A stretch of 64,000 bases of DNA, taken from NCBI RefSeq assembly GCF_003576645.1, contig NC_044919.1:761323-825322 (forward strand), written 5' to 3'. Both the position numbers and the translations under genes were made by a program. The notes beneath the pieces were generated by a model. The model ran no database searches and was not told the origin of the DNA. It saw only the letters and a program-made list of their open reading frames with translations. This DNA comes from Ipomoea triloba (Eukaryota > Streptophyta > Magnoliopsida > Solanales > Convolvulaceae). Positions 9,906 to 20,266 of this stretch are shown in pieces; the stretch's first letter is position 1; each line of letters opens with the position of its first letter.

Positions 9906-11973
9906 TAATTAGATCGCGTTTCTTCTCAAGAAACGCCCGAAGATTTTGAGGGTTGGAGGGGAGAGGCAAGGAGCAAGGGCTTGATTCTGAAGCATTATTC
10001 ACCATTGAATTCAATCTGTACCTCTTCCTCAATCCTTTGACCGAGCAAATCAATGCCTCATAGCACACTTCAACAGCCCCTTCGGGCACACTCGGCTGAT
10101 ACCTCAACAGCTTCGCGTATTCTTGCAGCAGATGAAACATGTAGTCATACACATACTTCATTATTAGCTTCTCTTGAACATATTGGCTCCCCGCTCTCCC
10201 AATTCCCTTGGCCTGATAAGGCGAAAAATCAGAAAACTCAATCATCAATGATCAAACCAGTGAAGATTTATGAACAGATACTACATTGTAACAGAGTCAG
10301 TAGAACTCAAAAAAAAAAAAAAAAAAACCAGTGAAGATTTTACCTGTTTTGGATGAGCATTGCCCCAATCTACAGCATACTTGATGGCTCTGCATTTGTT
10401 TTTCTCACTGATCGGCCAGAAATGGATCGTCGGGATAAGGCTTCTCGTGAAGAAATCATAGTAATGAGGGTTTATGACCAGACTCATGGAATCACAGGCC
10501 AGAATATACTTCTGGCTAACAGACCATGAAATCCCTTCAACATAAATTTTATACCTGTCACACATATCGTCATCTTGTGAGAATCGAAACTAATAATCGT
10601 GTGAAACCTTAACTCATTTTTACAATTCACACACACACCTATGAGTGCATTGGTTCACTAAATCCGACGTGTTGAATCCCTGCTTCTTCTCGCGATGCCA
10701 GTCCTGAAAATGGCTAATACAGTCTTTAGTACAAAACTGGACCTTATGGAGGGGTTTTTTAGGCTAAATGGTTCATCATTAGTTACCATATCATAGATCC
10801 TGGCATTCCATTCTTCCTTATTATCAGTGGCATTGCAATTGACAAGATCCCGCCTCGCAAGGCTCAGCTTCGTGTTCCCTTTCCAATACGCGAAAGGCTC
10901 TCGATCCTCCCACTTTCTCCCCTCATTGGTTTCTTGCAACTCCTTTTTCAAGACCTCCCAAGGCCTTATTTTGAGCTCAGGCCTGGAAAATATTGCAGAA
11001 ACAGAAACAGAAATGTTAACCATTTTCGGGTTTTTAAGCATTATAATTGTGGCCTAGCTAGGATTCATGGGGTTGTGTTTTTACCATCCCCAAAAGGACC
11101 AATCAGGGAAAACGATGTCATGACTCGAGGAATCACCGCAGTAATGAAACAGCGGGGGAGGAGCTGCAGCCCGGTAGGCCTGTTTTTTTATCACGGGCAT
11201 ATCTCCCAACTCGAACATCATATCCAAATCTGGGACCCTACCTGGGTACAATGTAAGGAGTTGCAAAATCCCCCACAGTGTCACCATGTCCCTGGTTTGG
11301 AAAACCTGTTTAAACTTCTCCACATACAACACTCCACTCACTACAAGCACCCTAATGTGTGCCACTTCCCGGGCTTTCTCAACCATTTCCCTCGTGATCC
11401 CTGTCGCCTTCCAGGGCTTCAGGTCCTCGTGGATCCACCTGAAGTACTCGGGGCATGCCTCGGCCACCGAGCTTTGTGCAGCCTCGGGCACGAGCACCGT
11501 TCTTTCGGGACACTCGGTGGAACAGGACACCTCAGGGAAAACACTGTTAGAGTTTCTCTGAAATGCACCTGACAGAATAGACTGAAAAAAACAAATTTAT
11601 AATGTCACAGAAACATAAACAACAATGCTACTTGCCCCAATGTAGTATATTATTATTGACTCTGTTACAATGTAATATCTGTTCATATTTGCACCAAATC
11701 TTGTTTCAACAACTCGGGTTTAACTAATTCACGAATAGCTAATCAACATGAGGGGTTATGACTTATGACACTTAACCACATGAAATGACACAAGATCTGG
11801 TGCAAAAATTTCGAGGCAAAAACCGAAAACTGTAAAGATTATATTACAACTAAAAGATCTGAAGGGGATCAAAATGAATTTACCATGTCCATCCATTGGA
11901 CACTGATTGCAGTAATCAGAAGGATTACCAGAAAGAACCCTAAAGTGGTAATCTTATGTTGTCTGCCTATCAT
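9850..11973 (-). CDS. GT90 O-glycosyltransferase, rumi/KTEL-like (copy 1)
   Basis: Predicted Golgi/ER type II membrane glycosyltransferase of the CAP10/DUF821 (GT90) family; the plant substrate is not settled. Exons in transcript order: 11973-11884, 11581-11085, 10982-10787, 10703-10639, 10554-10344, 10212-9850, giving 473 residues in frame. Exon 1 encodes a short cytosolic start and one hydrophobic anchor (LGFFLVILLITAISV). The GT90 domain follows: CPEYFRWIHEDLKPW, TGITREMVEKA, FPDWSFWGWPELKIRPW, AYWKGN, then YKIYVEGISWSVSQKYILAC and the DFFTRSLIPTIHFWPI region. Compared with copy 2 downstream, the N-terminal part is shorter and split by an extra intron after the anchor. The two genes are head-to-tail on the minus strand with matching phases for all later introns, so they are tandem duplicates. 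Confidence 0.9.
10258..10327 (+). repeat. 3' end of a SINE in a GT90 intron
   Basis: Contains TTATGAACAGATACTACATT followed by GTAACAGAGTCAGTAGAACTC and a poly-A run. It is nearly identical to the tails at 22227-22277 and 23409-23460. It is a 5'-truncated member of the same SINE family and lies in the last intron of GT90 copy 1. Confidence 0.6.
11643..11690 (-). repeat. Truncated SINE tail, minus orientation
   Basis: Reverse-complement match to the ATGAACAGATA-TACATTGTAA-CAGAGTCAATA tail of the same SINE family, lying in intron 1 of GT90 copy 1. Confidence 0.5.
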
Positions 11974-13097
11974 TCCATACAGTGTTTTGATTACCTAACT
12001 AAAGAATCAGACAGTCTGAACAACATAAAATCTTTGCCTTCTTTGTTTTTTTTTTTTCTTTTTTTTTTTTTTCAAAAATCTAGATTGATGAGAAAATTCA
12101 TACCCCACAAGATGGGGAGAAATGTAAGGACCCCATTGTTGTTCCTTAGTTTCAGGTCAACACAGCTGATGATTAGGACATTACCTGAAAATATTCCCAT
12201 TAATTCTGAGGTGAAAGAGAATCATTCATAAGACTGACAAGGTTCCAACATTCTTAACATAAAAGCGGATTATTTCTGCTATCAGTCATCCCTTGTTGTA
12301 GTGTTGGTTTCAATTAGTTCAGGCAAAGGTGGTAGAAGTTACTATTTGGAAATTTATAATGATTCAAATATATTTTTTCTTTAATTTTTATTTTCAAAAA
12401 TCTTGATTCATGAGGAAACTTAAAATTTACACTAAAAAATCAAGTTATCCATCAACTTTCTAGACCACTTTAGCTATAAAATAAATAAAATAAAAAATTA
12501 CATGTCAATTGCTAACCCGATAAAGACTTTTCGGATCGCTTTATAAATTTAAAAAATGTCTAATGAATAGATGTGATCACAAGCCAGTTCAAGACTGAAC
12601 CAACCCTGAATCCATCATGAAAAAAAAAATCATGCATAGATTTCACCGAATTTGGATTGGGCCTAGTTTGGACCGGGACCCACTTGCCTATCAATATTGC
12701 CGACTGAACAGAGGGATTAGGTTGTTAGACGTGTTACTAATTTTCAAACTATAAGGATGAATCTAAAAAAATGTATGTTATTATGGTATTACCAACCACC
12801 CATTGTAAGTGGTCAGAAATGCCAACCACCTCCAAAGATTGACAAAAAAATTTGGATGGTAAGATTGCCGGACTTGTTTTAAATTTTCAATCACCATCCT
12901 GGTATATGCGTCCGTATGTAATAGTATATACGCTTATTAATTAATCATTCAAAAAGAAGAATCAATAGAGTTACAACAAAAGTCATGGTTCCTCTTTATG
13001 CATTTATAACCCAACACAATCACACAAAAACAAGTTAATTAGAGAGAACAAATCAATTAAGCAAAGACTGCCCTAGCTAGCTTGCTTCATCATAGCT
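11974..13097. other. Intergenic region between tandem GT90 genes
   Basis: Holds the upstream region of GT90 copy 1 and the 3' flank of copy 2. A T-rich tract lies at about 12045-12072. No additional gene or RNA seen. Confidence 0.4.
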
Positions 13098-16000
13098 TCA
13101 ATTCTTATTTCTTTTACTCCAATATTCATTCTCCCAAGCCTCAACTTGCTTTGTAGCCCTAATCTTTTTGTCAAGGAAAGTCCCAAGCTGTTGAGGATCA
13201 TAAGGTGGTGGCAAAGTGCATGGAGCAGTGTTACTGGGAGATTGCTCCAATGATTCCTCCATGAACTTTCTCCATGGACCATCTGCAGAACAGGCCAGAG
13301 ATTCTGGGCAAACCTCAACTGCATTTTGAGGAATTTCAGGTTTGAACCTTAGTAGCTTTGCATATTCACTCAATAAATGGAACATGAAGTCAAATATGTT
13401 CTCCATCTTCATGTCTTCTTGCATAAAGTGGCTCCCTGCTTCCCCAATTGCTTGTGCCTGTGAAGATTTCGATTTTTCATTATATTCATGGAGAAAGTTT
13501 ATCATGCTGATCAACATATTTTTTCATTATATTCATGGAGAAAGTTTACCATGCTGATCAGCACCTATGCCGAATATGTCAATCATGCATCTTGGTATAG
13601 TGTGAGAAATACATGATAATACTAAATACAATCAATAGTATAGTGCCTTGGAATTTGTGTATGTTTAGGAAATTTTTAAGGTGTCAGTGACTTTTGTATC
13701 AAGTACAACTATGTATTATTTTTCGACTGGTCTAGATATTATCAACTTTTGTAATCATAGTATACGGCTTATGCAACCAAATATACTATGAGTTGGTTGT
13801 ATCCTATACAGAAAGCACAGATACCCATTAACATATCGAGTAATTAACCATTCCCTATGTATATAATGCAATTTTATTGCATATTCTTTTTGTCTCAACA
13901 TGTATGTAATTGTAATGTACCATAGTATATATATACCTTAGCTTAATGCAACCAAACATATTTACTATGCCTTGGTTGAACCCGATACAAAAAGCACAGG
14001 TACCCATTGACATCAAAATCATTCCCTATATATAATGCGATTTTGTTACTATTTTTTTATTTTTATTCTCAAAATGCATGTCACCATAACCATAGTATAC
14101 CTAACGCAACCAACCATTCTTACTATACCTTGGTTGTACTGGATACAAAAAATAAAATAAAAAAACAAAAAACAAAAAACAAAAAAAAAACAAAAAACAA
14201 AAACAAAAACAAAAAACAAAAAACAAAAAACCAAAAAAAAGGGTAATAATTTTCTTTGTATATAACACAATTTTATATTGTACTTTTTTTTTCCTAAAAA
14301 TATATGTTACTTTTATATTTTACACTGAATATAATTACCTTGTCAGTGTGATTATTGCCCCACTCAACAGCAAATTGGAGAGACTTGCACTTATCATTGT
14401 CCCTAATAGGCCAATAGTGTTGTTGGGGGATCATGCCTCTAATGAAGAAATCATGGTAACGAGGTGTAACGTACAACGTTGGTGAGTCGCATGACAATAT
14501 GTATTTCTCACTCACAGACCATGCCCATCCTTCTATGTAGATCTTGTATCTGCACACATTATTAACCACGTCACAGATTCTTGCATGTCAAACAAAGCTC
14601 AATAATACACGACTTAATTAATTAATTAACGTCAGTAGAATTGAAAGATATATTTTGTCGATCACAATTAAAATATAAGTTAATGGTTATTATGTGTTCG
14701 ATTATGAACAAAGAGTGATATATCCATGCATTCATGCATTAACCTGTGGGTGCATTGGTCTTCAAGATTTGATTGCTTGTATCCATTTTTTGATTCTTCA
14801 ACCCAGTCCTGAAAAAATGAATCTTTACTACTCCGTGTAATTTTGACAAGATAACAGGTAAAAAGATAAAGAACATAAGAATTTACATAGTTCGACAGAG
14901 ATAAAGAATACAATGATTTACGTAATTCTGCCTAACAGAGCATCTGGGTGTAAATCATGGCGTAACCCATACTATTACTAGTGAGACTCAATCTCAGACC
15001 ATTATTCCCAAACTTCACACATGTTACTAATGGAACCAGACTAGGTGATTGTATAGATGTGTGTATGTATAGGTGTACCTGAACAAAAAGGAGAGTGTTC
15101 CAGTTATGTTGTTGAGTGAGATTACACTTGAGAAGATCAGCCCTATTTGGTGTCACATGTGGATTGCCCTTCCAATAAGCCATTGGCACCCTGTCCTTCC
15201 ATTTGGTTTTCTTGTTCCCTTCTTTTATGTCCTTCATCACACTTCTCCATGGCTTTATATTTATCTCTGCCCTACAAAATTTAGTATATATTATATTCAT
15301 TTTTCTATAGAATCGACTGATATTGACATTAATTAATAGTATTAAATACAATTATATATTATATAATTAATTATTATATCAAGTATTATTAATATTTGTG
15401 TTAATGCGATATAATAATAAGATTTTCATATAATTTAGGGCTTGTATTGCTTACCTATGTAATTTAATGAGTCATCAAATATAATAAGGTAGAGTTAATT
15501 CATGTATCTATTCAAGATTCGTGTAATCTAGATAGCAAGGTGAGGATTATATTAATAAAAAATAAAACGTTAAAAATTATTATCTAAGATTTAATTCATA
15601 TATAAACCCCAACAAACGTTTATTATGATATTAATTTCAATTAATACCATCCATTAGATATTTTCATTAATGTGATTGTATGTGTTTAACCTAGTAAATA
15701 TTTTCTCTAAAATGAAAGAAAATAAAAAAAAATAACCTATAACGAAGTTTTTTGTGGTCTTTTACCGGCTAGATTTATAAGGCGGGTACCACCCAAACTT
15801 ACAGCAATTGAGAGCTTTTCGTAAATTAAAGAAAATAAAAATATAAGGCTAACCCCAGCTAAGTTAGTTGATTAGGCTATTGACTTGGTAACCATAAATT
15901 AAGTTACAAGTTCGACTCCCAGCCAGAATCGGAGCGACCTATTGATCTTCTTAGTTTGAGTCGGTCAACTAACTATGGTCAGTGTTGCAAAAATCCCGCC

Positions 16001-17223
16001 TAGGCTCCGATTAATCGGTGTCTAGGTGCTGGGTGCTGGCCGGCCGCCTAGCGTATCACCATAATCGGTGGTCTAGACAGTTGGCCGACTAGGCTGCCTA
16101 GACACCGACTAAGTCGCTTAGTCGGCCGATTAGCTATTGTTCACATCTTTCTAACCCTAAATTGTTCAAATGTTTTTAGGTTAATATTTAATATTTTAGT
16201 AACTATTAAAGTATTAAATAGTTATAATTACAAAGTCTTAAAAATTTTTAAAAATTAAACAAATTTTTAAAAAATAAAAAAATACACGGACGCCTAGGCG
16301 CGAATTAATCCCTGCATTCCCTGAAAGCTCGAGGTACACCTAGCGATTTTTCAACCATGACTATGGGTTACCTCCTTGTGGTCCTATGGGCCGGCCAGGA
16401 TTTACCCACTACACACCTTCGGGCAAATAAAATAAAATGAAATTAAATTGATATTTGGCATGCATGCATTTTACCAGCCCCAAAATGACCAATCCGGGAA
16501 CACAATGTCCAAGCTATCCCCATCCGAACAGTACCGGAACAACGGCGGCGGCCCGGAGTCCGGTCTCCGGTAGTCTTTTGCCTGGACGACCGGCCGGTCG
16601 TCGCAGTCAAACATGAGCTCAAGATCCGGCAACTGGCCGGGATACCATCTAAGCAACTGCAAAATTCCCCACATGGTGAACAGAGCCCTGGTCTGAATAC
16701 TCTCTCTGTACTTCTCCACGTACATCTTCCCGCCGGAGATCACCAGCCGGAAATGCGCATTCCGGCGAACCTTCTCCACCATCTCCCGCGTAATCCCCGT
16801 CCCCTTCCACCGCTTCAGGTCCTCGTGAATCCACCGGAAATACTCCGGACAATTCGCCGGCGCCGGCGCCGCCATTTCGGAGAAATTAAGGTACGATGAT
16901 CTTGTCGGGTATTTTCCCGCCGCGCACGTGCTATTCTTGTTCCATGCAACGCAGTCTAGAGAAATCGGGAAATCGAAAACTTCATCACTTTCTTTCTTAC
17001 CTGACGACAATAACGAAGATTCAAGGTCAACCCATCCCCGGAAAGTCGAGAAGGAGGCGACGAATATGACGGCGAGGAGGAGGAAAAGCGCCGCCGTGAG
17101 GGTGGCGGCGGCGGTTTTTTTGTTGGTTGAGGATGATCTCCATCTAGCTCCGAAGGATTGGTGTCTGTGATAAGCAGGCCTTAGCCAAAATATGTTCATC
17201 AACTTCTCATTCCTCTCCCTCAT
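13098..17223 (-). CDS. GT90 O-glycosyltransferase, rumi/KTEL-like (copy 2)
   Basis: Paralogue of the neighbouring gene, with the same predicted Golgi/ER glycosyltransferase role. Exons in transcript order: 17223-16475, 15271-15079, 14808-14744, 14549-14339, 13457-13098, giving 525 residues. Exon 1 is single and GC-rich and encodes a basic cytosolic tail, a membrane anchor (TLTAALFLLLAVIFVASF, about residues 40-58), a stem, and then the GT90 start CPEYFRWIHEDLKRW with FPDWSFWGW at the splice. Later exons give EINIKPW, MAYWKGN, YKIYIEGWAWSVSEKYILSC and the DFFIRGMIPQQHYWPI region, then a C-terminal coil ending EYWSKRNKN. Intron 1 (about 1.2 kb) contains a SINE broken by a second transposon, and intron 4 contains a minisatellite. 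Copy 2 lacks the intron that separates anchor and stem in copy 1. Confidence 0.92.
13475..13565. repeat. Short tandem duplication in GT90 intron
   Basis: Two copies of a roughly 42-bp unit, TTTTTCATTATATTCATGGA followed by GAAAGTTTA-CATGCTGATCA, lie next to each other just upstream of the last exon's acceptor in transcript sense. Confidence 0.8.
13757..14310. repeat. ~165-bp tandem repeat, three units, in GT90 intron 4
   Basis: Units start at about 13765, 13935 and 14100. Shared blocks are GCAACCAA-CAT-TACTATG, TTGGTTG, GGATAC-AAA, TACCCATT, ATTCCCTAT-TATAATGC and a CATGTATGT/ATGCATGT block before ACCATAGTATA. The third unit has been expanded by a (CAAAAAA)n low-complexity tract at 14150-14240. 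Confidence 0.75.
15862..16425 (+). mobile_element. SINE split by a later insertion
   Basis: Relative of the ADF-intron SINE. The left part (15862-15978) has a B-box-like AAGTTACAAGTTCGACTCCC and GACCTATTGATCTTCTTAGT. The right part (16367-16425) resumes with TTACCTCCTTGTGGTCCTAT and ends with the ACTACACACCTTCGGG block seen at 8251-8265. The 381 bp between them belong to another element. It lies in intron 1 of GT90 copy 2, antisense to the gene. Confidence 0.7.
15979..16359. mobile_element. CCTAGGCG-rich non-autonomous DNA transposon, hAT-like
   Basis: A 381-bp insert inside the SINE, flanked by ACTATGG on both sides (15972-15978 and 16360-16366; 7 of 8 bp match if extended). Its ends are imperfect inverted repeats: CAGTGTTGCAAAAATCCCGC on the left, and CATGGTTGAAAAATCGCTAG on the right when reverse-complemented. 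The interior is rich in CCTAG, GCCTAG and GTCGGCCGA motifs. A 7-8 bp TSD suggests the hAT superfamily. There is no transposase. Confidence 0.55.
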
Positions 17224-19980
17224 GTTTTCTCACCTTCTAGCTAATTAATCTGCACCAAAATAATTAGCTTAATTAATGACTATATAATGTGTGCCCCCAC
17301 TTCCATTATGTATATATATAGATAACCTACCCTAGGCTATGATTAAAAAATAAATAAATAAATAAATAATTGTGTGTCTTAATTAACCTATAGACGTCTA
17401 TGTATATATGCACCTACATACAATGGCTTATTATAAGTTACCTAAAAATTAAATACACTGTTGAAAATTGTAAAATATATTTCGACCATTTTTTACCATC
17501 CAAAAAGTGATCAAAATTTTAAGTTTTTTTTTTAACTCGGGCTAAAATAGTTGAAATTTTCAAACACAAAGATAATGTTGTCAAAATTTTTGAAACCGAA
17601 GACTTTTGCGAATCTCAAAAATGGTTAGGAGGCTCGTTTCTAACTGAAAATTGTAGGATTCTGACCACTTTTGAGAGGACGAAATATAATTCAAGTATTT
17701 TCAGTACTGATAATCCAATCTCCTTATAAAATAAATAATAGTAGCGAGTTTTTCATCGTATAGTATTATAAAATTTGTTAAAGAAGAATAGTATTAATTC
17801 ATAAAATAAAATAAAAAATTTAAGTCTCATTACCCTTCCAACCTCTAGCGAAAAGAGATTGATAAATTAAAAGATGTGACTCAAAAGTCTACAATAACAT
17901 ACTTCATATTATATTACCCGTAAGAATGAAACTCTACACCCTACTACTGTCACCGATGCCATTAGGACTTGGTATATATGACATTTTGTATTTTTCTTAT
18001 GCCCATGAATATCTTGTGAAGGTGTCGTCACATGATGAGACAAGGTGACAGCAACTGAAGCTAACTTTGTGCATAGTTTTAAGGCAAATTAGGTGATTTG
18101 AGGATGAAGAGAAATGTGAACCCACTAGATACTAGGAAAGAGATGTCTTTCTTGTGAACACCGCGTAGGAAGTTTTGAAATGTCATGTTTTCTGGTCTTC
18201 CTGGCGACTTTAAGTGAAAATGAAGTAATTGTGGTATAGCAATTAGTAAAATTAAACTAAGTACGTTGCTTAAAGGTTACCCAAATTAGCATGTGATTAG
18301 GGTCATCGAAACCATGAATGAACCAACGATATTCCTCAATTCATCTCAAACGAGAATGCTAACAACCATCCTGCATGTGTTTGATGGCCCGTTTCCTCGT
18401 GTACGAGAAACGATGTTCTCATTTTTTGATGGGATAATACGATATACATATTTGAACGGCTTTATTTCAAATAAATTATTTATTTGGGTCTCATCAATAA
18501 TTCCATTTTTAAGATTAATGCTTGTCTGGATGAGGAGTTGAGGATCTCAAATTTCTATACAATGACTTCCATAAATTATGGAAGATGACTCCCATGGAGG
18601 CCTTAATTTAACAGGAGGTTGATTGAAAAGAAGAAATTAGGGAAAAAAGAATTGTAATTCAATAAGAAAAGAATAAGGTGTGAATAAAGTAAGAATTCAA
18701 ATTACATTGTTTGGTAGGCAGGAATAGAATTTATGAGAATTTTAATGAAAAGACTAAAATGTCCTTGGTAATAGTAATAATAATCATCAAGGGTGATGTT
18801 GTAATTTCATATTATTTTTCTTTCTCAAATGGAGGAATTGCATTTCTCTCCCATCAAACAACGTAATTGAAGGGCTCAATGAATTATGTTGTAATTGCAA
18901 TTCAATTACATCCAACCAAACAGGCGGTTAGATTTCTAGATGAGGGTCTCATCTCTGCCTTACATCTAATTGCACTTCCGAGTACTTGTGCTTCAATGGA
19001 ACGTTTTCTAGTTACGGGTTTAATAAAGTGGTATGGTAATCTTAAACCGCACAAAAGATACAGGGTATGCTTCATATATCTTGAGAGGGAAGAATGTATT
19101 TATTATTTTACAAAATTGAACTAGATTCGCAAATAATAGTAGATTAATTATCTTGACCTTGATGTAGCATAACATGTTTGGGCGTGGATTATGGCAGGTA
19201 TTAATACAATTTCTTAATTGCAATTTGCATTTAAGGATAGAAAGATATTACTGTCAACCATTCAGCACCTTGAAAAACACTCAAATATGACAGACATGGA
19301 ATGGATTATTTCTGGTCCAAGGCAAAATTCTCTCGCCCCTAATCTCAATTCTCAACAGAATAGTGGAGGGATAAATCATGGGAGGACCACTGTTTATTGC
19401 TTACAAGGAACTCTCGACAGCAATTGTCAAGACTCAATCATGTGTCATTGCCCACAATCTATTACTCAGGAACTAACTGAATTGTCCATGCGAGTAGAAT
19501 GGATTATGTCTAACTTCAAAGACTTGGTCAAAAACTACAACTGTACAGCCTTGTTCAAGATCAAACAATCAACCAATCAACCATAAGCTCTACCAAACCC
19601 ACTTGAACGTTTTGGCCAAACTTAGGTTCCTGTAACAATCATATTGAAAGACTGATAAATGGGGATAAGTACATAAATTGATGGTTTTTACCCAGACTAT
19701 GTGCTATGTAGTGTAGACTCTGTTAGCCAGTTGTGCAAAAGTAATAAATGATTCAAGACTAATATAGTAATATCACATCAAATTCAGTCATTATATTGTA
19801 ATTAGTTTAGTACACAAAAGCATCATAATAAAAAACAAATTGGGTAGAATGAATTACAAAGGAGAAAAGTTCCCCACTATAAATGCCAGTTCATTCAGCA
19901 AAACGCATACTCAAAGCTTCTAGAGAGCACGAAAAATGTCAAAAATGTATGCAATGGGATAAAAACTGGCTGTACTGTCT
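17224..19980. other. Long intergenic region, no supported gene
   Basis: Contains the GT90 copy 2 upstream region, with a (AAAT)n run at about 17348-17369. At about 18590-18930 there is repeat-like DNA with AATTGTAATTCAATA at one side and GTAATTGCAATTCAATTACA near the other, possibly a decayed MITE. Several open frames up to 122 codons occur, but none shows a recognisable domain, splice structure or conserved motif, so I do not call them. Confidence 0.4.
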
Positions 19981-20266
19981 TGACTAATAAATGAATCCTG
20001 CAGAACGAGATGCATAAACGTTATGTGGTTTTCTAGAGATTTAGTTCGTGCAAGAGTGTCGATGAAAGGACCGGTTAATTATATAGCTTTATTCACAGAA
20101 TTGAATCTTCTTTAGGAACAATAACTAGTTTGAGAACTATGGTTTAATTAAATAGATTTATTCTGTTTTCAAAAAAAAAAATAGATTTATTCACGGAATT
20201 GAATCTTCTTTTGGAACAATAACTAGTTTGAGAACTAAGGAACTTACTGCTGTAATTTGCCTCACC

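Noticed and set aside
14150..14240. Lys/Asn-rich frame in GT90 intron
   Set aside because: Low-complexity CAAAAAA tract, not a gene.
18293..19586. Plus-strand frames of 82, 85 and 122 codons
   Set aside because: No conserved motif, no plausible splicing between them, and codon use like the surrounding AT-rich DNA.
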